DNA of 64,000 bases. It comes from Planktothrix sp. FACHB-1365 (GTDB taxonomy: Bacteria > Cyanobacteriota > Cyanobacteriia > Cyanobacteriales > Microcoleaceae). The notes beneath the pieces were generated by a model. The model did not search any database, was not told where the DNA came from, and saw only the letters and a list, made by a program, of their open reading frames with translations. Positions 53,847 through 62,041 of the stretch are shown here, piece by piece. The position numbers were made by a program, and so were the translations under genes. The DNA is taken from positions 62,001 to 126,000 of the forward strand of contig NZ_JACJSC010000006.1 of NCBI RefSeq assembly GCF_014697575.1. Direction: 5' to 3'. Position 1 is the first letter of the stretch; every line of letters starts with the position of its first letter.

Positions 53847-54365
53847 TTAAACTCCTAATAAGGTAAGGTTAATCCAGGCGATGAAAGGAGGTAATAGTAA
53901 GATTACAGCCACAAATAATGCCACAATAGCAGAAATTAAAACGGCCGCCGCAGCGCAATCTTTAGCAATTTTAGCTAACTCATGGTAAGACTGACCCACC
54001 GTTAAATCAACAACGGATTCTATGGCTGTATTCAATAATTCCATTGTCATTACCGCCCCAATGGTTAAGCCAATAATTGCGACTTCTACCTTGGGTAAAT
54101 TTAAAAAAACACCCAAGCCAATGGCTAGGGTTCCAATAATAGTATGAATCCGAAAGTTTCTTTGGGTTCTAAAAGCATAGATGATTCCAGTCCAAGCATA
54201 TTTAAAGCTAACTAATAAATTAGATGCTATTGTCCAAGATAATTCTCGGTTATATTTTTTTCCCATAGCATCAGACCGGTTGGGCTGTACTGGTGTTGTT
54301 CCTTGAGGTAGAGAAATCAACGATGAGGCTGCAAATTCTGAAATAGAGGGTTTGTTTAGGTGCAT
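53847..54365 (-). CDS. dgkA: Diacylglycerol/undecaprenol kinase
   Basis: 172-residue DgkA-family kinase. After a ~45-residue non-conserved leader, it has the family pattern LLVSFKYAWTGIIYAFRTQRNFRIHTI, the signature MTMELLNTAIESVVDL with conserved Glu/Asn/Glu, and KIAKDCAAAAVLI with conserved Lys-Asp. Three membrane helices are visible. In Gram-positives and cyanobacteria such proteins phosphorylate undecaprenol. The long N-terminal leader could be real or the start may be the later ATG (MGKKYNRELSW). In cyanobacteria dgkA often lies next to trpG and ybeY; here ybeY is 2.7 kb away. Confidence 0.88.
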   Translation of the reverse strand: MHLNKPSISEFAASSLISLPQGTTPVQPNRSDAMGKKYNRELSWTIASNLLVSFKYAWTGIIYAFRTQRNFRIHTIIGTLAIGLGVFLNLPKVEVAIIGLTIGAVMTMELLNTAIESVVDLTVGQSYHELAKIAKDCAAAAVLISAIVALFVAVILLLPPFIAWINLTLLGV

Positions 54366-55055
54366 TAGTGGATAGATCCTTCACTGATTACATTTTTAAC
54401 CACATTCAGTTTCCATAGGCATACTGCAAGCAATCTACCATAATTTTATAAATCTGTGCTTCATGGCTCTACTAGAATTTACAGTTGTATTCTAGGGACA
54501 GGCTAAACCTAGAGTAGTTTTGTGGCTGAGTTAAATCAATCATCCGTAGAATTACATCTGTTTGTTTTTGGGGTTCTGATTTCCTTAAGTCAAACGTAAA
54601 TACCCTGTGATAGATTGCTATTGGTCTTGGGAAACAGGACTGCTGCTGATGAAGGGGATATGAGTCCGAAGCGAGGACGCAAATCCAAGCTGACGCAATC
54701 GCCTACGAATTCAGAAATCTGCTCTGTATTCGGAGAGTCACCGTAGGTAGTTCACGGGACTCTACATTCTTCAGACTGTACAGATCTTTTGCTTAAGCCC
54801 CAATATAACAAATTTAAAGTAGCATTGAAATTTTTGTCAAATCTCAATCTCGAAAATATCTTGACGATTAAAGTTGTGATCAAGTATTCTAGGTTAATAG
54901 TTTAACCTTACCCCTTGTTAAAAAATCTAGTTACCAATTTACACTCTTAGTTATTATTAGGAATTTGAGCATCTTCAGGTAGATTTACAAGAAACAAACA
55001 AGGGTTAAAACTATCTAAAAATTTTTCAAAAATCCAGTTTATCAGGAGAAAAAGT
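54366..55055. other. 690-bp gap with TnpB 3' remnant
   Basis: The gap between dgkA and the PhyH gene. It holds the promoter of dgkA-trpG on the left, a TnpB 3' remnant (54615-54788) in the middle and the PhyH promoter on the right. An 86-residue frame on the minus strand (54947-55207) overlaps PhyH and looks like chance. Confidence 0.6.
54615..54790 (+). mobile_element. Remnant of an IS200/IS605-type tnpB 3' end
   Basis: Frame 54615-54746 reads LLLVLGNRTAADEGDMSPKR then GRKSKL, ending in a stop. This is the conserved TnpB C-terminal tail (LALGxRxTAxGG, then xxRGRKSxV). Just after it, TCTACATTCTTCAGACTGTACAG (54760-54782) folds into a small TTCA-loop hairpin like the right end of these elements. 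Nothing upstream of the tail is present and no tnpA was seen. It is on the + strand. Confidence 0.7.
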
Positions 55056-55841
55056 ATGCAAACCTTAGTTAATGAAAATATTGTAAAAAAGTTCCAAGAG
55101 CAAGGATATGTAATAATTAGAGACTTCTTTTCTCCAGAAGAAATGAAGGATTTAATTGAAGAAATTTCTTCAACTAAACCTCGACATGGATCAAGTTGCT
55201 TGACCAAAGGGACAATGACTTTTTATAGTGAGGTCTTTTTTAACAGTCAGAAAATTCAAAACTTCATTTCGCAACAGAAAATAGTCGATTTCCTCACACC
55301 CATCATTGGCTCCGATTTTTGGGTGCGTTGGGATCAAGCTGTCGCTAAAAGATCGGGTTCAGGTATATTTCCCTGGCATCAGGATAACGGCTACAGCCGG
55401 CTTAAAGATGGTTATTATCAACTCTGGATTTCCCTAACTGATGGAACTCCAGAAAATGGTGGTCTTTGGTTAGTCCCTGGTAGTCATAAAAAATTCCTAC
55501 CTCATAAAGAAGTAGAAAATCACGTTGCTTACGATGGGACACCCGATAACCCGGTATCGATTCAGACAAAAGCTGGCGACATTGTACTGTTTTCATCCTT
55601 AATGCTGCACAAAACGACTCCTAATATTACCCAAGGGACTCGTTGGGCTTATGTGATTGAGTATATGTCTCTTCATCATCTTGATCCCACTGTTGAACCG
55701 CCCTACTTTGTCGTGGCTCGTGATGGTAAATCCCAACCAGAGTTTGTCCAATCTTACCCCGGCCAATTTAATTTGATCAACCAAATAAAATACCTGGATT
55801 TCCGACTGAACCAGCTAAAATACTTTGTATTTCAAAGATGA
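55056..55841 (+). CDS. PhyH-family Fe(II)/2-oxoglutarate dioxygenase
   Basis: 261-residue dioxygenase of the phytanoyl-CoA family. The metal-binding HxD lies in IFPWHQDNGYS, the distal His in LMLHKTTPNI, and the 2-oxoglutarate Arg in GTRWAYVIEYMS, so all catalytic groups are present. GGLWLVPGSHKKFLPHKE is a family hallmark. These enzymes hydroxylate small molecules, including natural products. TCAGGAGAAAAAGT gives a strong ribosome site. It is 173 bp before an aldo/keto reductase on the same strand, forming a two-gene island in a minus-strand region. Confidence 0.87.
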   Translation: MQTLVNENIVKKFQEQGYVIIRDFFSPEEMKDLIEEISSTKPRHGSSCLTKGTMTFYSEVFFNSQKIQNFISQQKIVDFLTPIIGSDFWVRWDQAVAKRSGSGIFPWHQDNGYSRLKDGYYQLWISLTDGTPENGGLWLVPGSHKKFLPHKEVENHVAYDGTPDNPVSIQTKAGDIVLFSSLMLHKTTPNITQGTRWAYVIEYMSLHHLDPTVEPPYFVVARDGKSQPEFVQSYPGQFNLINQIKYLDFRLNQLKYFVFQR

Positions 55842-56014
55842 TCAAAATTAACACTTTAATCAAACTATCGCTCTTTTGTCAATTGGGGAAAAGTTGATAA
55901 ATTTTAAGGTTATAGCCCTAAAAAATTAGCCTTTCACTTCAGGTTGACAAGAGGCGATAGAAGCCCAAATTAGTTAGAAAATGTTGATTCAGTTTCTGAA
56001 GGAGAAGCTAAAAA

Positions 56015-57016
56015 ATGGAATATCGTATCCTGGGTCGAACAGGTTTGAAAGTTTCCGCTATAGGAATTGGAACTTGGCAGTTAAGTGGCCCTGTGATGAT
56101 TGATGGGAAAGCTGATAGCTTTCCCGACCCTGGACAAGACAAGGTAATCGATTTGATCCATACCTGCGGAGACTGGGGTATAAATTTAATCGATACCGCA
56201 GAAATATACGGAGATGGGGAAGGACAGCGACGTATTGGCCAAGCTATCCAAGGGAAAAGAGACCAATGGCTCCTGAGTAGCAAGTTTGGACTTCGTAGAG
56301 GGCCTAATGGAGAGAGAATCCAAAATCCTAACCCTGATACTATCCGTGTCAGTCTGGAAAACAGCTTAAAACGACTACAAACAGATTATATTGATATTTA
56401 CCTTTACCATTCTCCCCCAAATCCGGCCTTAATTGCTCTGGGAAGGGAGGTATTAGAAACCTTAAAACAGGAAGGAAAAATCCGGTTTTATGGAATTTCT
56501 ACTGATGATCCCCAGATATTAAACCAGCTAATTCAGAATAATTCTGTGGATGTAGTTATGTTTTCCCAATCTCTTGTAACTTATCCTTCTGAGTTGCTCA
56601 ATCTTGTTCAAAAAAATAACTTGGGCGTAATGATTAAAGGTGCTTTAGATGCTGGAAGGTTATCGGGAGAATTTTTCCACCAAGAACCTCAGTTTTCTGA
56701 TCAAGACATTCGTAAGTATATCTTTTACTACGGATTTAAACCTCAAAAGTATGCTGTTTATGAACAGTTCCTCACCGAAGATATGTCAATGCCTGGTTTG
56801 GCATTGCGCTATCTACTAGACTTTGAGACAACCCACACAATCATCCTCGGCGGGAGATCCATTGAACGCTATCGAGAAGCCTTAAAAGTTTTTAATCTAG
56901 CTCCCCTTGATAGTAAAACTCATGAGGCTTTGGAACAAATCAGACAGAAAATTTTTACCAAATCTTTGCTAGAAAAGATTCGAGATCGCATCAAAACAAT
57001 CTTGAAACTTTGGTAA
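56015..57016 (+). CDS. Aldo/keto reductase
   Basis: 333-residue AKR enzyme with the catalytic tetrad in place: Asp/Tyr in LIDTAEIYGDGEGQ, Lys in WLLSSKFGLR and His in IYLYHSPPNP. LGRTGLKVSAIGIGTWQLSG and a GGRS cofactor motif (TIILGGRSIERYREAL) are also typical. It uses NADPH to reduce carbonyls; substrate unknown. GAAGGAGAAG is a good ribosome site. Coupled with the upstream dioxygenase, it may act in the same small-molecule pathway (inference). Confidence 0.88.
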   Translation: MEYRILGRTGLKVSAIGIGTWQLSGPVMIDGKADSFPDPGQDKVIDLIHTCGDWGINLIDTAEIYGDGEGQRRIGQAIQGKRDQWLLSSKFGLRRGPNGERIQNPNPDTIRVSLENSLKRLQTDYIDIYLYHSPPNPALIALGREVLETLKQEGKIRFYGISTDDPQILNQLIQNNSVDVVMFSQSLVTYPSELLNLVQKNNLGVMIKGALDAGRLSGEFFHQEPQFSDQDIRKYIFYYGFKPQKYAVYEQFLTEDMSMPGLALRYLLDFETTHTIILGGRSIERYREALKVFNLAPLDSKTHEALEQIRQKIFTKSLLEKIRDRIKTILKLW

Positions 57017-57075
57017 CGGTTTTTGAACACTGACAAGCGATCATAGAGTTTGACATCTTCTTTTAATGACTTGTC

Positions 57076-57645
57076 TCAAGGTTGAATTGCTAATAATCCA
57101 ATAGTTTCTAAAAGAACTCGTTGTTGGTTTAACATTTCCGTTAAACTTTCATCATCAGGATGATCCCAACCTAAAAGATGTAATAACCCGTGAGTCGCTA
57201 ACCATCCTAACTCGGTTTTGAGGGAATGCCTCTGTTCTTGAGCTTGGTTGTAAGCGGTTTCCACTGAAATGACAATATCACCCAAATACAGGGATTGAGA
57301 AGATAAAATTTCGGGAGGTAGGGGACAATCGACCTCTAATGTAGCAAAAGCTAACACATCCGTAGGTTTATTTTGGGAACGATACTGAGTATTTAACGTT
57401 TCTATCTCCGTATTATCCGTTAGGCGCAAGCTTAATTCATAACTGGATGCGGTCGGAAGATCAAACTGTAAATGATTCAGCCAAATTTGAAACCAATTTT
57501 CCCATTCTGTTTCCTTGATGGGATAGTCAATTATAATTGAGGAAGACTCTATACTCTGGTCTGGGCTGGAGTTAGGTTCTGGGTTTTCTAATACAAACCG
57601 ATCCCAAAAACAGTCCTGTATACTAACTTCAATTTTGACGCTCAT
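57076..57645 (-). CDS. ybeY: Endoribonuclease YbeY (rRNA maturation)
   Basis: 189-residue YbeY, a zinc-dependent RNase for 16S rRNA 3'-end processing and ribosome quality control. The C-terminal His motif, HGLLHLLGWDHPDDESL, is intact, preceded by YLGDIVISVETAYNQA and the family segment RSQNKPTDVLAFA. The N-terminal ~60 residues are variable and longer than in E. coli. In Synechocystis ybeY, dgkA and trpG are contiguous; here an opposite-strand island separates ybeY from dgkA. Confidence 0.92.
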   Translation of the reverse strand: MSVKIEVSIQDCFWDRFVLENPEPNSSPDQSIESSSIIIDYPIKETEWENWFQIWLNHLQFDLPTASSYELSLRLTDNTEIETLNTQYRSQNKPTDVLAFATLEVDCPLPPEILSSQSLYLGDIVISVETAYNQAQEQRHSLKTELGWLATHGLLHLLGWDHPDDESLTEMLNQQRVLLETIGLLAIQP

Positions 57646-57796
57646 TTATAGGAGTGAACAGAGAATTACGAATTACGAATGGGGAACAGGGAACAGGGAG
57701 GAAAAGACAGAAACAAGTCTAGCTTTGCTGTATCACTCTTTGTCTTAATCGGTCTGGCGACTGCTATCAGATAAAATTTAATTAAAATTCTAGGGG

Positions 57797-57976
57797 TTAG
57801 CGAGTCAGGTAAGCCATCCCGATGAGAAATCCTAATAAACCCATCGTGGTTAATGCAAAATGAAACAACGACTTTCCGCCTTTGCGAACCATATTTCGCA
57901 TCGCTAATTTAACATAGCTGGGTTTGGATTCGTTAGGTTTAACTTCTGAGGATGCCGGAGAGGAGGGGGTATTCAT
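57797..57976 (-). CDS. DUF3285 small membrane protein
   Basis: 59-residue cyanobacterial DUF3285 protein: polar Ser/Pro-rich N-terminus, then SYVKLAMRNMVRKGGKSLFH and one membrane helix (FALTTMGLLGFLIGMAYLT). Function unknown. I start at ATG 57976; an earlier frame to 58033 adds a non-family leader. It lies ~150 bp upstream of ybeY on the same strand and may be part of the same transcript. Confidence 0.75.
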   Translation of the reverse strand: MNTPSSPASSEVKPNESKPSYVKLAMRNMVRKGGKSLFHFALTTMGLLGFLIGMAYLTR

Positions 57977-58097
57977 CACGCTTGGTTTAGAAATTAATAG
58001 GGGAAAATAGACCGACTGACTCAATCTTAACAAAAATGTAACATTTTATGAAGCGATCGCCCGGTCGAATCTACAATCCACAATATCCCCAACGGTT

Positions 58098-58715
58098 TTA
58101 ACGCTGAGTTTCTACTAACTCGGTGTTAAATTCATTGAAAGAACGTCGCCGCAATTCCACAGATTCAGAGCGAGGAAGTAAATCAAAAACTTGACGAAAC
58201 ACATCATCAACCCGTTCAAAAGCAACTTGTCCGTTTTGATCGAAAACAACTTTCCCCGACTGGTCAATTAATACGGTTTGAGGAACATAGCCTTTGTAAT
58301 AATAGCCCGGTTCCTGACTAGAAAACTGGGTATCGGGTAATAAGGTATCAACATTGACCGGAATAAAATCAGCAGCCCTTCCGTAAAAACGCTGAAGTTC
58401 AGATACAGTTGTTGTAAATTTTTTACAATCTTTGCTATCGTCCAAGAAAAAGACTAATAAAGCAGGTCTGCCTTGTCTGCGGGATTCTGCTAAGGTAACT
58501 CTGGGAGGGACTAGGGAACCATTTCCCCCATACAGCGCAAAAATATTACCATCAAAGCGATCATCATCCAAACTGGCTAACGCCGTTGGGGCAAGAGTAA
58601 AAAAGAATACACTAATAATCACGAAGGTTATCAGTAGGGTTTTGAAACCTTTAAAACCCTGAAAGCACTGTTGTAGAGCTTTGAACGGAGGACAATTCCA
58701 TGGAGTTAGACGCAT
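58098..58715 (-). CDS. Thioredoxin-fold thylakoid protein (PSI accumulation factor, slr1796-like)
   Basis: 205-residue protein with an N-terminal membrane helix (LLITFVIISVFFFTLAPTALA) and a thioredoxin-like domain: RPALLVFFLDDSKDCKKF, DFIPVNVDTLLPDTQ and GYVPQTVLIDQSGKVVFDQ. The active-site CxxC is reduced to one Cys (SKDC), so normal disulphide exchange is unlikely. Close homologues in Synechocystis (slr1796) are required for photosystem I accumulation. That assignment is from memory of the LDDSKDCKxF motif and is moderate. Confidence 0.68.
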   Translation of the reverse strand: MRLTPWNCPPFKALQQCFQGFKGFKTLLITFVIISVFFFTLAPTALASLDDDRFDGNIFALYGGNGSLVPPRVTLAESRRQGRPALLVFFLDDSKDCKKFTTTVSELQRFYGRAADFIPVNVDTLLPDTQFSSQEPGYYYKGYVPQTVLIDQSGKVVFDQNGQVAFERVDDVFRQVFDLLPRSESVELRRRSFNEFNTELVETQR

Positions 58716-58793
58716 ATTCTGGAAGCAACAATTGAGATAGAAACGGAATCTATTGTGACATTTTTGGGGGATCTTTTACAAAAGTGATCGCTT

Positions 58794-59804
58794 TTATTCG
58801 GTTTTGAATTTCTGATCATAACAGCGATCTGCTAATTCCAGAAGTTGATAATATTTCCAAGTTCCGCGATCATTTAATTGCTTTGCCAAGTCTAACGGAA
58901 TTGCATCTAATCCTAAATAAGCCCCACTCATTGCCCCTGCCATTGCTGCGGTTGTATCCACATCTCCACCAACAGTGATAGCAGTACAAATCGTTTCCCA
59001 ATAGTCCTGGGGTGTTCTCAAAAAAGAATATAAACTCCATAACACACTGCCAACTACAAAGGGGGAAATCCCATCCCATTCACTGCGATGATCTGGCTCT
59101 AATCCCGCCTTAGAAATCAACTCAAATGCAGAGTCAATTGGTAATTGAATCCACTGATTTAAGTTTAATATTTCTGATGCGAATTCAGGGGAAATTTCTT
59201 GAACCCATTTACTAATTTGATCAAGAAAAACCTCTGGAGAAAACGATTGATTTTGTAATACAAATGCCACAGCCCCGGCGATCGCTACTGACCCCCCCGA
59301 ACATCGAGGATCTTGATGGGTTATAAACCCTTGCTTGTGCGCCACTTGAATCAGTTGTTGGGGATGATCATAAAACATCAATCCTACCGGGGCTGACCGC
59401 ATTGCGCTACCATTTCCGGCCGATGGCGGGGGGGTTCCGGCTTCGAGCCAAGGAACCCCTTGAGCTAACCGTTCAACGGCAGCTTCGGTGGTTCGCCCTC
59501 TACCGACAATGCGGTTTTCGCTAAACAAGCTAACTATGCGACGGGCATAGTCATCAGGATCAAATCTTCCCAATTCCACATAACTCGAAAGCAGTTCTCT
59601 GGCGAGTTGGGAATCATCGGTATATTGACCAAAGGGAAAGGGAAAACGATCTCGATCTCTCGGTTGCTGATTTCTAAGTTCATATTGAACATAATTTTTA
59701 CACACAAAAGCCGGATAACCTTCCACTCGGCAGCCGGTGGCATCTCCCAAACATTGACCAATTAAACAACCTCGATATTGTTCTTTACTCGGTTTAGGGT
59801 TCAT
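58794..59804 (-). CDS. ADP-ribosylglycohydrolase family protein
   Basis: 336-residue protein of the ADP-ribosylglycohydrolase (DraG-like) fold. Metal-binding acidic motifs are GQCLGDATGCRVEG, FGQYTDDSQLARELL, GNGSAMRSAPVGLMFY and the C-terminal VGGDVDTTAAMAGAMSGAY. It removes ADP-ribose from proteins or nucleic acids, or hydrolyses ADP-ribosyl compounds; the substrate is not known. The ATG at 59804 is preceded by the TnpB-scar region. It is divergent from apcA and about 0.6 kb from it. Confidence 0.85.
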   Translation of the reverse strand: MNPKPSKEQYRGCLIGQCLGDATGCRVEGYPAFVCKNYVQYELRNQQPRDRDRFPFPFGQYTDDSQLARELLSSYVELGRFDPDDYARRIVSLFSENRIVGRGRTTEAAVERLAQGVPWLEAGTPPPSAGNGSAMRSAPVGLMFYDHPQQLIQVAHKQGFITHQDPRCSGGSVAIAGAVAFVLQNQSFSPEVFLDQISKWVQEISPEFASEILNLNQWIQLPIDSAFELISKAGLEPDHRSEWDGISPFVVGSVLWSLYSFLRTPQDYWETICTAITVGGDVDTTAAMAGAMSGAYLGLDAIPLDLAKQLNDRGTWKYYQLLELADRCYDQKFKTE

Positions 59805-60385
59805 GATGTTTTGGATTAAATTTTACCTGCAAAAACCAGTGGACACCGCTCCCACCCCGTGGAATGTTAAAAACTATTACAATCCCGCTAAGAATGTGGG
59901 CTCTATGCCTCAAAATACAAGCGATAGGTAGTAACGGTATTGGGCAAATGTCCAAAGCCAGCTACAGTCGCCGGAAGGCATTCGGAGACTCAAAACGGGC
60001 GTGGAGAAAGCATAAGACCTAAGAATTTAGGCTGTTATCAAGGAAGCGTCAACCCATCAGATGCAGACCCCCAAAGGGAGCAGGCTGGGAATTCACTTGC
60101 CTTAAGGCTGTGAAGGATGTCAAGCTTGTGCAGTGTCCCCTAAAAATCTCAAAAATTTTTGCGGGCTACGAACAAGTTTAGGAGTGAACCGATAAAAATC
60201 TTAAATAAAAATAGATTTGATTGCGGATCACAAAGCAGATACACTCTAAGATCATGCCTTGATCCAGAATGTATCTGAACAAGCAGGAACGCTCAGAGAT
60301 CACTCTGAGACTCTCCAACTCAGTTACATGGGTTTTCGGGAGAGTGTCAATCAGGAAAACGTTAGCTAAACGCTTTTTGTAGAAA
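59805..60385. other. 581-bp gap with TnpB scar and apcA leader
   Basis: Left of 60123 is a decayed TnpB end. From 60124 to 60385 is the likely apcA promoter and long untranslated leader, typical for phycobilisome genes. It contains ATCACTCTGAGAC-type short dyads but no obvious -35 element. Confidence 0.55.
59872..60125 (+). mobile_element. Remnant of an IS200/IS605-type tnpB 3' end and right end
   Basis: At 59875-59907 YYNPAKNVGSM can be read, close to the TnpB zinc-ribbon/RuvC-III block (xxNAAKNIxSxG). A one-base shift later the frame continues from 59909 as CLKIQAIGSNGIGQMSK and SYSRRKAFGDSK, to a stop at 60020. The segment after it ends in the hairpin TTCACTTGCCTTAAGGCTGTGAAGG (60093-60117), followed by ATGTCAA, the usual form of the right end of these elements. 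The RNA between stop and hairpin would be the omega-RNA scaffold. Confidence 0.65.
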
Positions 60386-60871
60386 ATGAGTATCGTCACA
60401 AAATCCATCGTTAATGCCGACGCCGAAGCGCGTTACCTCAGCCCTGGTGAATTAGATCGAATCAAAGCCTTCGTCACCTCTGGTGAGCGTCGCGTTCGCA
60501 TCGCCGAAACGCTGACAGGTGCCCGTGAGCGCATCATCAAAGAAGCTGGAAGCCAACTCTTCCAGAAACGCCCTGATGTGGTCTCTCCTGGTGGCAATGC
60601 TTATGGCCAAGAAATGACCGCTACCTGCTTACGCGACCTCGACTATTACCTGCGTCTGGTCACCTATGGAATCGTTGCGGGCGATGTTACCCCCATCGAA
60701 GAAATCGGGATCGTTGGCGCTCGGGAAATGTACAAATCTCTGGGTACCCCCATTGAAGCCGTTGTCGAAGGAATTCGTGCTACGAAGAATGTTGCTGCTG
60801 GTCTGTTATCTGGTGAAGATGCAGCCGAAGCCTCAGCTTACTTCGACTATGTGATCGGTGCAATGTCATAG
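60386..60871 (+). CDS. apcA: Allophycocyanin alpha subunit
   Basis: 161-residue ApcA, the alpha subunit of the allophycocyanin core of the phycobilisome. N-terminus [20 protein letters not shown] is canonical. The chromophore Cys lies in [19 protein letters not shown]. Its own leader is long. apcB follows after 68 bp. The linker-core gene apcE, often upstream in other species, is not here; an ADP-ribosylglycohydrolase and a TnpB scar occupy that position. Confidence 0.98.
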   Translation: MSIVTKSIVNADAEARYLSPGELDRIKAFVTSGERRVRIAETLTGARERIIKEAGSQLFQKRPDVVSPGGNAYGQEMTATCLRDLDYYLRLVTYGIVAGDVTPIEEIGIVGAREMYKSLGTPIEAVVEGIRATKNVAAGLLSGEDAAEASAYFDYVIGAMS

Positions 60872-60939
60872 TTCCGATTGCTTTATCACCTTTTTTAAAC
60901 GATTCCTAGATTCAGCGACTACAAGGAAATAGAACAATC

Positions 60940-61425
60940 ATGCAAGACGCCATTACCTCCGTAATCAATTCTTCTGACGTTCAAGGTAAGTACCTGGATG
61001 CCAGCGCCCTGGGCAAATTAAAAGCCTACTTCGCCACTGGCGAACTGCGGGTTCGTGCTGCTTCCACGATTAGTGCCAACGCAGCCACCATCGTCAAAGA
61101 AGCAGTAGCCAAATCTCTGCTGTACTCTGACGTCACCCGTCCTGGTGGAAATATGTACACCACCCGTCGTTATGCTGCTTGCATTCGCGACTTAGACTAC
61201 TACCTCCGTTATGCCACCTACGCCATGTTAGCTGGCGATCCTTCCATTCTCGATGAGCGCGTGCTCAACGGTTTGAAAGAAACCTATAACTCTCTGGGTG
61301 TTCCCATCGGTTCTACCGTTCAAGCCATCCAAGCCATGAAAGAAGTCACCGCTAGTTTAGTGGGTGCTGATGCTGGCAAAGAAATGGGCATTTACTTTGA
61401 CTATATCTCCTCTGGCTTAAGCTAA
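60940..61425 (+). CDS. apcB: Allophycocyanin beta subunit
   Basis: 161-residue ApcB, which pairs with ApcA in the core trimer. [20 protein letters not shown] is canonical, and the bilin Cys is in [20 protein letters not shown]. Asn at the position modified to methyl-Asn is plausible ([12 protein letters not shown] segment reads [13 protein letters not shown]). A large hairpin lies between it and apcC, probably giving the usual drop in transcript level for the linker gene. Confidence 0.98.
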   Translation: MQDAITSVINSSDVQGKYLDASALGKLKAYFATGELRVRAASTISANAATIVKEAVAKSLLYSDVTRPGGNMYTTRRYAACIRDLDYYLRYATYAMLAGDPSILDERVLNGLKETYNSLGVPIGSTVQAIQAMKEVTASLVGADAGKEMGIYFDYISSGLS

Positions 61426-61490
61426 AACCGATGTTAGGTTTTTGAGGGTGAATTTCTAACTAAATTCCCAAATCAAAATCCGAACAACCT

Positions 61491-61598
61491 TCAAGGCCAG
61501 GGAAGTCTGGAGTGAGTGCTAGACCGCCAAAGGCTTGTCTGTTATTCCTGATAAGTTTTAGCGAGCTAGTATTGACTTCAGACTCCCGGCCTTTGAGC
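61491..61598 (+). promoter_or_regulatory. Long stem between apcB and apcC
   Basis: TCAAGGCCAGGGAAGTCTGG (61491 on) pairs with CCAGACTT-like sequence, in fact ACTTCAGACTCCCGGCCTTT (61577-61596). This is a ~20-bp imperfect stem around a loop of ~60 nt. It fits partial termination or RNA processing that makes apcC less abundant than apcAB. Confidence 0.7.
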
Positions 61599-61650
61599 AT
61601 TTAAAATTGATCTAAAACTTGTTAAATTTGCTCAGGAGAGACGAAAAAAA

Positions 61651-61854
61651 ATGCGGATGTTTAAAGTAACAGCTTGTGTGCCAAGCCAAACCCGGATTCG
61701 TACCCAACGGGAATTACAAAATACTTACTTTACAAAGTTAGTTCCCTATGACAATTGGTTCAAAGAACAACAACGCATCATGAAAATGGGCGGTAAAATT
61801 GTTAAAGTGGAACTGGCAACGGGCAAGCCCGGAATGAATACAGGATTACTGTAG
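61651..61854 (+). CDS. apcC: Allophycocyanin core linker (LC7.8)
   Basis: 67-residue ApcC, the small core linker that caps allophycocyanin cylinders. MRMFKVTACVPSQTRIRTQR and ELQNTYFTKLVPYDNWFKEQ are family-typical, as is the C-terminal KMGGKIVKVELATGKPG. Length fits LC7.8. Located 225 bp after apcB beyond the stem-loop. CAGGAGAGACG precedes the ATG. Confidence 0.97.
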   Translation: MRMFKVTACVPSQTRIRTQRELQNTYFTKLVPYDNWFKEQQRIMKMGGKIVKVELATGKPGMNTGLL

Positions 61855-61855
61855 A

Positions 61856-61977
61856 AGGCAGGAGGCAGGGGACAGAAGGTAGAGGGAACTGGGAAAGAAG
61901 AATAGAGATTTATTCTTAATTCTTTATTCTTAATTCTTAATTCCTCCTGCCTCCTGCCTCCTGCCTCCTCCTATTTC
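61856..61977 (+). repeat. Inverted GCAGGAGG / CCTCCTGC block after apcC
   Basis: AAGGCAGGAGGCAGGGG (61856-61873) faces four tandem CTGCCTC-type heptamers (61945-61972), with three ATTCTTA-type units in the loop. The transcript can fold into a strong stem, suiting a terminator of the apc operon. The heptamer unit length echoes the CAGTTAT arrays. Confidence 0.65.
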
Positions 61978-62041
61978 CTGACTCTGATTCCGCTATTATA
62001 TTGTAGGAAAGACAAAACACCACCTGATATAGAGGCGGGAA

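Noticed and set aside
54600-54790. Structured region considered as a 6S-like or other non-coding RNA
   Set aside because: It reads as a TnpB C-terminal tail and right-end hairpin, which explains it better. An RNA role cannot be excluded but is not shown.
54947-55207. 86-residue minus-strand frame near PhyH
   Set aside because: It overlaps the real PhyH gene, has no family motif and no ribosome site.
59840-60125. Region considered as a group I/II intron piece before apcA
   Set aside because: No domain V or group I core pairing could be recognised; the NxAKN block and the GATGTCAA-type end point to TnpB.
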